Part shown: one piece after another, positions 57,853 to 64,000 of the stretch
Position numbering within the stretch: the stretch's first letter is position 1
Layout: every line of letters begins with the position of its first letter
Source: Flammeovirga sp. OC4
GTDB lineage: Bacteria; Bacteroidota; Bacteroidia; Cytophagales; Flammeovirgaceae
Assembly: GCF_000812565.1 (NCBI RefSeq)
Contig: NZ_JTAM01000006.1
Span: 62,001-126,000 of the forward strand
DNA length: 64,000 nucleotides
Direction: 5' to 3'
Translations under genes and position numbers: made by a program
The notes under the pieces: generated by a model
Database searches by the model: none
What the model saw: only the letters and a program-made list of their open reading frames with translations
What the model was told of the DNA's origin: nothing

Positions 57853-57944
57853 ATTTATAAGATTCTTGTAACAATAAACTCTTATTTCAAGACTTCGAAT
57901 GAATATTTTGTTCGCTTAGTAAACTGCTTGGCTACATGAAATAT

Positions 57945-57997
57945 TGAAAAAAATAGCCTTATTGAGTTACTTTCAAAAAGATCTCAATAAGGCTATT
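57945..57997 (-). terminator. Terminator of the nhaC gene (minus strand)
   Basis: A perfect 15-bp stem, AATAGCCTTATTGAG (57952-57966) with CTCAATAAGGCTATT (57983-57997), followed on the minus strand by a T-run. Confidence 0.9.
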
Positions 57998-58023
57998 ATA
58001 TTATTTATAATTAAAAAACTTTC

Positions 58024-59394
58024 CTATGCTGCAACAGCTGGTTGTTTTGGTTCCCTTTTCATAATGAATATATACCCTAAAGCACAAATACCTAATAGAA
58101 ATGGATAGTAGAGGTATTGAATCACACTTAATGGAGATAATGCTTCAGCTGCCCCTACAGCTACTAAAATTTGAGCTCCATAAGGAATGATGCCTTGTGT
58201 AAAGCAGGAGAAAGTATCTAGAATACTTGCCGCTCTTTTAGGTTCAATATTGTATTTTGTACTAATTTCTTTAGCGATAGGACCTCCAATAATAATAGCA
58301 ATGGTATTATTTGCAGTACACATATCTATAAACGAAATCAATAAAGCAATTCCTAATTCACCACCTTTAGTACTGTTGATTCTAGATGTAATGGCGTAGA
58401 TGATATATTCAATTCCTCCATTTTTATGAGTGATGGCTACTACACCTCCAATCATTAGACAAAGGATGATAATTTCTGACATACCCATAAACCCTGTAGA
58501 GGTTGCTGAAATCAACCCCCAGATATCAAATGATCCAACCGATATACCGATTACTCCTGAAAGTAATGTACCTAAAAGGAGAACAATTAAAACATTAACT
58601 CCTGATAAAGCTCCAATTAATACAACTAAGTAGGGTATAACTTTAATAAATGAATACTCATAGCTATCTTCTAAGCTAAGTGAGAAACCACTTGTACTCA
58701 CTAGGTAGATGATAATGGTAAGTATGGCTGCCGGAAGAGCAATTTTAATATTAGCCTTAAATTTATCTCTCATTTCAACACCTTGTGTTCTAGCAGCTGC
58801 TATGGTGGTATCTGAGATCATTGAAAGATTATCTCCAAACATTGCACCACCGATGACAGCTCCAAGCCCAATTCCAATCGGCATTCCTGTTTTTTCTGCA
58901 ATACCTACAGCAATCGGAGCAATTGCTACTATGGTACCTACTGATGTACCTACAGAAATAGAAATGAAACAGGCGATGATAAATAGACCAGTAATTAATA
59001 AGTTGCTTGGAAGGTAAGTAAGTGCAAGGTTAACAGTAGAGTCTATTGCCCCCATACTTTTGCTCACATTGCCAAATGCACCTGCTAATAGGAATATAAT
59101 ACACATTAACATGATGTCACTGTGTCCCATTCCTTGTGTATAAGTGTTTATTTTTTCTTTTAAAGAAGCTTTAGGGTTCATTGATAATGCAACTACAGAA
59201 GCTAGTAAAAAGGATACTGTAGCAGGCATTTTATAAAAGTCACCTGTAATAATTGATACAGCTAAATAGCTGACCAGGAATGTTAGTAAAGGTATTAAAG
59301 CATAAGGATTCCCTTTCTTTATATTGTTTTCCAAAACGATTAAAATTTGGTTTATAGTAAAATGTAGTTTGTTGATCAGTAGCTTTTTAAGCAA
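58024..59394 (-). CDS. Na+/H+ antiporter, NhaC family
   Basis: 456 residues with about eleven hydrophobic helices. The signature GGAMFGDNLSMISDTTIAAA and the later DMCTANNTIAIIIGGPIAKE are NhaC/ArsB-superfamily features. It is predicted to exchange sodium for protons across the inner membrane, which fits a marine habitat. The first 25 or so residues are unusual for the family; a start further downstream near LENNIKKGNPYALIPL is possible. Confidence 0.85.
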   Translation of the reverse strand: MLKKLLINKLHFTINQILIVLENNIKKGNPYALIPLLTFLVSYLAVSIITGDFYKMPATVSFLLASVVALSMNPKASLKEKINTYTQGMGHSDIMLMCIIFLLAGAFGNVSKSMGAIDSTVNLALTYLPSNLLITGLFIIACFISISVGTSVGTIVAIAPIAVGIAEKTGMPIGIGLGAVIGGAMFGDNLSMISDTTIAAARTQGVEMRDKFKANIKIALPAAILTIIIYLVSTSGFSLSLEDSYEYSFIKVIPYLVVLIGALSGVNVLIVLLLGTLLSGVIGISVGSFDIWGLISATSTGFMGMSEIIILCLMIGGVVAITHKNGGIEYIIYAITSRINSTKGGELGIALLISFIDMCTANNTIAIIIGGPIAKEISTKYNIEPKRAASILDTFSCFTQGIIPYGAQILVAVGAAEALSPLSVIQYLYYPFLLGICALGYIFIMKREPKQPAVAA

Positions 59395-59474
59395 AACAAA
59401 TCAAACGGCTAAACTACAAAAGAATTTATACTTGGGCTGACAGCTAGCGTTAATTAATACTAATCCTTATAAAT

Positions 59475-59509
59475 AAAAAAACTGAGGCAAAATGAATTAC
59501 CTCAGTTTT
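59475..59509 (-). terminator. Terminator of asd (minus strand)
   Basis: A 10-bp stem, AAAACTGAGG (59478-59487) with CCTCAGTTTT (59500-59509), and a T-run on the minus strand. Confidence 0.85.
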
Positions 59510-59535
59510 GGATATAAATATAATCTGATTTAAAA

Positions 59536-60525
59536 CTATACTAATCCTGCTTCCACTAAATATTCAGCAATTTGAACAGTGTTTGTCGCAGCACCTTTAC
59601 GAAGGTTATCAGCAACGATCCACATGTTTACTGTTTTCTCTTGTGTTTCATCACGACGGATACGACCTACAAATGTTTCATCTCTATTGTGAGATGTCAA
59701 CGGCATAGGATATACGTTGTTGGCAGGATCGTCTTGGATGATGATACCAGGAGCTTCTGCTAAGATCTGACGTAATTCAGCTTCATCAAACTCGTTTTCA
59801 AATTCAATGTTTACTGATTCAGAGTGACCACCTACAGTAGGGATACGAACTGTAGTAGCAGTAACCTTTACAGAATCATCTTCTAAGATTTTCTTTGTTT
59901 CGTTGATCATCTTCATTTCCTCTTTAGTATATCCATTGTCTTGGAATACGTCAATGTGAGGAAGAACGTTCAAGTCGATTTGATGAGGGTAAACCATGTT
60001 AGCCTCTTTACCAGCTCTTTCGTCGAATAATTGATCAACTGCTGCTTTACCAGAACCAGTTACTGACTGGTAAGTAGATACAACAACTCTTTTGATTTTA
60101 TATTTTTCATGCAAAGGACCGATAGCTACAATCATTTGAATTGTAGAACAGTTAGGGTTTGCAATGATTTTATCTTCTTTTGTTAAAGATTTAGCGTTTA
60201 CCTCAGGAACAATCAACTTCTTTGATGGGTCCATTCTCCATGCAGAAGAGTTGTCAATTACTGTACTTCCTGCTTCAGCAAATTTAGGAGCGTACTCTAA
60301 CGAAGATGCACCTCCTGCTGAGAAGATAGCAATGTCAGGCTGTTGAGCAATCGCTTCCTCTGCAGTAATAACTGTATACTCTTTACCTTGGTAAGTAACT
60401 ACTTTACCAGCCGATCTAGCTGATGCAACGAGTAATAATTCATCGAATTTGAAACCTCTTTCTTCGATGACATTTAGAATTTGCTCGCCAACCAATCCAG
60501 TGGCGCCTACAACTGCTAATTTCAT
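59536..60525 (-). CDS. asd: Aspartate-semialdehyde dehydrogenase
   Basis: A 329-residue enzyme that reduces aspartyl phosphate to the semialdehyde for lysine, diaminopimelate, threonine and methionine synthesis. The NADP-binding GATGLVG is at 8-14, catalytic Cys126 in NPNCST, and the active-site His region is VPTVGGHSESVNIEF. The length is normal. A single-gene unit with its own terminator. Confidence 0.96.
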   Translation of the reverse strand: MKLAVVGATGLVGEQILNVIEERGFKFDELLLVASARSAGKVVTYQGKEYTVITAEEAIAQQPDIAIFSAGGASSLEYAPKFAEAGSTVIDNSSAWRMDPSKKLIVPEVNAKSLTKEDKIIANPNCSTIQMIVAIGPLHEKYKIKRVVVSTYQSVTGSGKAAVDQLFDERAGKEANMVYPHQIDLNVLPHIDVFQDNGYTKEEMKMINETKKILEDDSVKVTATTVRIPTVGGHSESVNIEFENEFDEAELRQILAEAPGIIIQDDPANNVYPMPLTSHNRDETFVGRIRRDETQEKTVNMWIVADNLRKGAATNTVQIAEYLVEAGLV

Positions 60526-60681
60526 AATATTTTGATAGTTGGTTTGTTTGAAAATAACCGCTAAGGCCGTTGAAAATTAATATTTTGGCCTTCTAGATAG
60601 ATTACGGTGTAAATGTAGAAAAACAATTTTTAAATTGTTATTTATAAAACTGTTTTATACAATAATAACACATAGTGTTAT

Positions 60682-60721
60682 AAAAAAAACAGCATCAGTA
60701 TTTTCATAAGTACTGATGCTG
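60682..60721 (-). terminator. Terminator of the sigma factor operon (minus strand)
   Basis: An 11-bp stem, CAGCATCAGTA (60690-60700) with TACTGATGCTG (60711-60721), followed on the minus strand by eight T. Confidence 0.9.
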
Positions 60722-60741
60722 CATTTACAAGGCGTTCTTTC

Positions 60742-61347
60742 CTAAAGAATGTTCTTACTATTTTTGGCTAAATCATATAGTAATTCTCTTGCTCTGTGCA
60801 GCTGTGCCTTGATGGTACCTAAAGGAGCTTCAAGTTCAGCAGCAATTTCATCGTAAGATTTCTCATCAAAATATCTCAATTTTACAAGCCTTTGATATTT
60901 TGGAGGAAGTAGACTTACGAACTCTCTAACGATCTGTATCTTTTGAGCTTTAATAGCTTCTTCCTGTGGAGTAAGCCCTGAATCTTGAATATTCATACTC
61001 ATAGTATCACCATCTTTATTGGTGACTTCAGCATCGATAGAATAAGTTTCTAATTTCTTTTTACGAATAAAATCAATTGCATTATTGGACGCGATTCTAA
61101 ATAACCACGTACTGAATGTGTAGTCTTTCTTAAACTTGGAGAGATTCTTAAATGCTTTAGCGAAAGCTTCAATGGTTAGATCTTCTGCATCATCTACATT
61201 TCTAACCATTTTTAATATCGTATGATATACCGATTTACGGTAACGGCCCATCAGCTGTGCGTAAGCCTGCTCATTACCTTCAATCGCTTCGTCTATTAAT
61301 TCAAAATCTTCAAGCGCCTTTTGGGAAAACTGTCTGTCTAAATCCAT
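60742..61347 (-). CDS. Sigma-70 family (ECF-type) RNA polymerase sigma factor
   Basis: 201 residues from the ATG at 61347; the frame is open further upstream but that part overlaps the glycosyltransferase. Region 2 (about 25-95) has DAEDLTIEAFAKAFKNL and FSTWLFRIASNNAIDFIRKK. Region 4 (about 140-195) has LPPKYQRLVKLRYFDEKSYD and GTIKAQLHRARELL. No anti-sigma gene is adjacent. The start lies inside the end of the glycosyltransferase gene (10-base overlap). Confidence 0.9.
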   Translation of the reverse strand: MDLDRQFSQKALEDFELIDEAIEGNEQAYAQLMGRYRKSVYHTILKMVRNVDDAEDLTIEAFAKAFKNLSKFKKDYTFSTWLFRIASNNAIDFIRKKKLETYSIDAEVTNKDGDTMSMNIQDSGLTPQEEAIKAQKIQIVREFVSLLPPKYQRLVKLRYFDEKSYDEIAAELEAPLGTIKAQLHRARELLYDLAKNSKNIL

Positions 61348-62471
61348 GTTTTTCGCTTCGAGATCACAGAGGATACTCCTATTAATATTTGATATGCAAT
61401 TAGCATTAGGTCCAAAATTGGTATATGCCACCACTTGATTTGCTCACCTACCATTTTGGTAAACTTCTTAAAACATACCATTATCAATAATGTCCGAATC
61501 AAGAGTAGTACTGAGAGTTGCAATAAATTTGCCATTTCAAGCGGTATCATTAGTAAATATATAAAATATACTGATATGTGCGAAGTACTTAGTGTACCTA
61601 AAATTAATTTATTTGAAAATTTATAATGATAACTTGCACTGACATGTCTAATTTTTTGTCGAAACCATGTTTTCCATTCTTTTTCGGGTAAACTATAAGT
61701 GAGTGCATTACTATCGATGATTGTGACGGTATTTTTTTTACTCGACATTTGGTTAACAAATAAGTCATCATCACCACTTAAAACACTTTTGTGTTTTTGA
61801 AAACCGTTAGCATTATCAAAAATATTTTTCGTGTATCCAAAATTTCTTCCTACGGCCATATAGTTTATTCCAATATTACTAAAAGAACTGTATTGAATAG
61901 CGGTGGAAAGCGTCTCAAACTGTGTCATGTTAGCAACCCAGTTCCCTTCTATTTTTTTATATAATCCAACACCAATAAGTATATCATACTGCTGGAAATA
62001 GGGGGCCATTGTGGCTATCCATTTATCATTTTCTACCCAGCAGTCACCATCTATAAAGAGGAAATTTTGATATTTTGCTACTGTAATACCTTGGGTTAAG
62101 GCATATTTCTTAGGACTCCAATTGGTGTCGGTTTCTTTGATTTCTACCTTTCGAATAAAGTTATATTTCTGGATGAATTGATCAACTATTTTAGCCGTAT
62201 TATCAGTCGACCGATCATTAATAACAATGATTTCAAAGGATGAATAATTCTGGCCGACAAGAGAGCTTAAAAGTTTTGAAAGATTACCTGCTTCATTTTT
62301 AGCCGCTATAATAATACTAACAGGAGGTGTGGCACCTTTTTCTTGTTTTCTATTTTTCCAAAGGTTGTATGGAGCTATCCCTCCCCAAAATATAAACTGA
62401 GGAAGCAGTAAAATGAAGTAAATAAGAGTGGTGAATGTTTGAAGCTCTTCAGAAGAAGAAAATGCATGCAT
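61338..62471 (-). CDS. Family 2 glycosyltransferase, membrane-associated
   Basis: 377 residues: an N-terminal membrane segment (about 12-32), a GT-A domain with VSIIIAAKNEAGNLSKLLSS, NDRSTDNTAKIV and the DxD-like FIDGDCWVEND, an acceptor region with SGDDDLFVNQMSS, the RQKIRHVSASYHYK motif, then C-terminal helices (about 290-370). It transfers sugar from a nucleotide donor to an unknown acceptor at the inner membrane. It starts 3 bases after the upstream gene. Confidence 0.88.
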   Translation of the reverse strand: MHAFSSSEELQTFTTLIYFILLLPQFIFWGGIAPYNLWKNRKQEKGATPPVSIIIAAKNEAGNLSKLLSSLVGQNYSSFEIIVINDRSTDNTAKIVDQFIQKYNFIRKVEIKETDTNWSPKKYALTQGITVAKYQNFLFIDGDCWVENDKWIATMAPYFQQYDILIGVGLYKKIEGNWVANMTQFETLSTAIQYSSFSNIGINYMAVGRNFGYTKNIFDNANGFQKHKSVLSGDDDLFVNQMSSKKNTVTIIDSNALTYSLPEKEWKTWFRQKIRHVSASYHYKFSNKLILGTLSTSHISVYFIYLLMIPLEMANLLQLSVLLLIRTLLIMVCFKKFTKMVGEQIKWWHIPILDLMLIAYQILIGVSSVISKRKTWI

Positions 62472-62474
62472 GGC

Positions 62475-63749
62475 CTATGTTTTTTGCTTTTTCTTCTTCG
62501 CTGCAGGGAAAAGGATATTATTTAAAATAAGTCTATATCCTGGTGAATTAGGATGAAGGTTAAGGTCAGTAGGTTCTTCACCCACTAAATGTTGATAATC
62601 TTCAGGATCGTGACCACCATAAAAAGTCCAAGTTCCTTTTCCATAAGTACCATGAATATATCTTACTTCATTTGCTTCACTTGTTTCTCCCAATACAATA
62701 ACATCAGACTTTACAAGGTGCTTTTTAAACGCAGTTGTTTGACCCATAAAACCTTTAATGTTTTGTTCGTGGTTTTGAGTAAGCATAGTTGGAATAGGAT
62801 CCCATTTAGCAGAAAAAGCAAACAACTTAAAAAAGTCATTACTTTCTGTTAATCCTCTTTCATAATACTGATTGTCGATGTCAGAATATTCATATTTATA
62901 AGGATCCATGTACAGCTTGAAATTCTTAAAAGCAAAGGTTTTGTCGTAATCTAATTTTGACTGAGCATTGGGGTCCGCTGGGTCCCCATCATACATAAAG
63001 TCGCAGATATCTACTCCTTCGGCAGATAATGCAATATCATACGTATCTGTAGCAGAACACATAGCAAAGAGGAAACCTCCACCTGCACAGAAGTCTCTGA
63101 TTTTTTTAGCAACACCCAACTTCAATTGCGAAACCTTATCAAAACCATGTTTATGAGCGGATGCTTCAAACTTCTTTTGATTATCAATGTACCATTTTTG
63201 TCGGCCATACGCTCTAAAAAACTTACCATATTGTCCGGTAAAGTCTTCGTGATGAAGGTGTAACCAATCATATTTTGGTAACAAATCGGCAATTACTTCA
63301 TCGTCAAAAATCACGTCATAAGGTATTTCTGCATAGGTTAAAACGAGTGTTACCGCATCATCCCATGGCATTTTAGAAGGAGGCGAATAAACAGCAATTT
63401 TAGGAGGAACATCCAAACGCATGATGTCCATATTAGATTCAGGGTGTTCTATTTCTCTTTTGATCCCCACTACTTGAGCATCTGAGATAACTTCATAACT
63501 TACCCCTCTGACAATCATTTCATTTTCAAAATCCTGAGCATATTTGAATAAGAAACTTCCACCTCTGAAATTGAGTAGCCATTCTGCTTCAACATCTTTC
63601 TGAAGTACCCAATAGGTAACTCCATACGCTTTCAAATGATTTGTTTGGGAATGATCCATTGGCACTAGTATGTAATTCGCAAAAGCAGGTGAAACCAAGA
63701 ACCAAAGTAATCCCAGCAATATAAATTTAAGTTGTTTTATCTCTTTCAT
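62475..63749 (-). CDS. Exported protein of unknown function (family often named asparagine synthetase B)
   Basis: 424 residues with a signal peptide ending near AFA/N (residue 24). The sequence (WLLNFRGGSFLFKY, FCAGGGFLFAMCSATDTYDI, GTWTFYGGHDPEDYQHLV) matches a Bacteroidota family that databases commonly call asparagine synthetase B. No N-terminal glutaminase Cys2, no ATP pyrophosphatase loop and no AsnB layout are present, and it is exported, so that name is unsupported. The Cys in FAMCSAT sits where class I amidotransferase-like folds put a nucleophile; this is inference. First gene of a unit with the glycosyltransferase and sigma factor. Confidence 0.75.
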   Translation of the reverse strand: MKEIKQLKFILLGLLWFLVSPAFANYILVPMDHSQTNHLKAYGVTYWVLQKDVEAEWLLNFRGGSFLFKYAQDFENEMIVRGVSYEVISDAQVVGIKREIEHPESNMDIMRLDVPPKIAVYSPPSKMPWDDAVTLVLTYAEIPYDVIFDDEVIADLLPKYDWLHLHHEDFTGQYGKFFRAYGRQKWYIDNQKKFEASAHKHGFDKVSQLKLGVAKKIRDFCAGGGFLFAMCSATDTYDIALSAEGVDICDFMYDGDPADPNAQSKLDYDKTFAFKNFKLYMDPYKYEYSDIDNQYYERGLTESNDFFKLFAFSAKWDPIPTMLTQNHEQNIKGFMGQTTAFKKHLVKSDVIVLGETSEANEVRYIHGTYGKGTWTFYGGHDPEDYQHLVGEEPTDLNLHPNSPGYRLILNNILFPAAKKKKQKT

Positions 63750-63972
63750 TAAACTCTCTCTCTTCTAACTCTCAAAGTACCATGACAAAAGATCTATAGT
63801 GATTGTTAAAGAGAAGGTTAGTAACGTACTCTTCATTCACTTTTCATAATTATACAATTATCTGATTTTCTCTTGTTTTAATACACTCTCGATCGATAAT
63901 ATATTAATATCATCATTGAACAATGAAAATACAATTCTTTCCTCTATTCTTTACAATTTTATACTGATTATT

Positions 63973-64000
63973 ATGAAAGTAGAAGATGATCTATTAATTT
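63973..64000 (+). CDS. Possible start of a gene cut by the window edge
   Basis: ATG at 63973 followed by eight open codons (MKVEDDLLI) to the window end, divergent from the 62475-63749 gene across about 220 AT-rich bases. It is too short to identify; only the position and orientation make it plausible. Confidence 0.25.

Noticed and set aside
62475-63749. Naming this gene asparagine synthetase B (asnB)
   Set aside because: No Cys2 glutaminase start or ATP-binding loop is present, and the protein has a signal peptide.

Overview
The window looks like chromosomal core DNA of a low-GC Bacteroidota, most likely a gliding or marine Cytophagales bacterium of the Flammeovirga type; the genus is an inference. 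The evidence is: type IX secretion (T9SS) genes porU, porV, porQ and a porW/sprE-like gene; a SusC/SusD pair; T9SS C-terminal sorting domains; Bacteroidota-type promoters (TTG or TTTG, about 19 bases, then TAnnTTTG); a ribosomal L36 without cysteines; and an F-type ATPase operon that stops after the gamma gene. I see no prophage, insertion sequence, CRISPR array, tRNA or rRNA.

Layout. 1-10113 is the distal S10/spc/alpha superoperon on the plus strand (L14, L24, L5, S14, S8, L6, L18, S5, L30, L15, SecY, Map, IF-1, L36, S13, S11, S4, RpoA, L17), closed by a strong terminator. carA follows with its own promoter and terminator. 11578-17741 holds porU, porV and a catalytically dead M16 peptidase. 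After a 576-base AT-rich gap comes a lone sulfotransferase. 19502-25302 (minus) is a complete tripartite RND efflux operon. 25417-30335 (minus) holds glpK, a TPR/SpoIIE phosphatase signalling protein and ruvB. Divergent from ruvB, 30562-34325 holds an active M16 peptidase overlapping porQ, then hslU. 34799-44034 is a SusC-SusD-lipoprotein-subtilase cassette, converging on an AraC regulator. 45094-50037 (minus) holds a class A PBP and the PorW/SprE-like TPR lipoprotein. Divergently, 50287-57793 holds an M23 endopeptidase, a bactofilin, atpZ, an unknown four-helix membrane protein and atpB-E-F-H-A-G. 58024-60525 (minus) holds an NhaC antiporter and asd. 60742-63749 (minus) is a tight three-gene unit: a periplasmic protein of the family usually misnamed asparagine synthetase B, a glycosyltransferase and a sigma-70/ECF factor.

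How the genes fit together. Three subunits of the T9SS attachment complex (PorU sortase, PorV shuttle, PorQ) and a PorW candidate are spread over 40 kb. The subtilase at 40363 carries a T9SS sorting domain, so it is a probable client of that machine, and the SusCD pair in the same operon could import the peptides it releases. Both halves of a probable M16 heterodimer sit directly next to T9SS genes. The bactofilin/M23 module is transcribed toward the ATP synthase genes.

The observations most worth following are: a signal-peptide-like stretch without a standard start codon in front of the TPR/SpoIIE protein; the M16/T9SS pairing; the SusCD-protease cassette; RNA hairpins flanking atpE; and alternative hairpins in the rpmJ leader.
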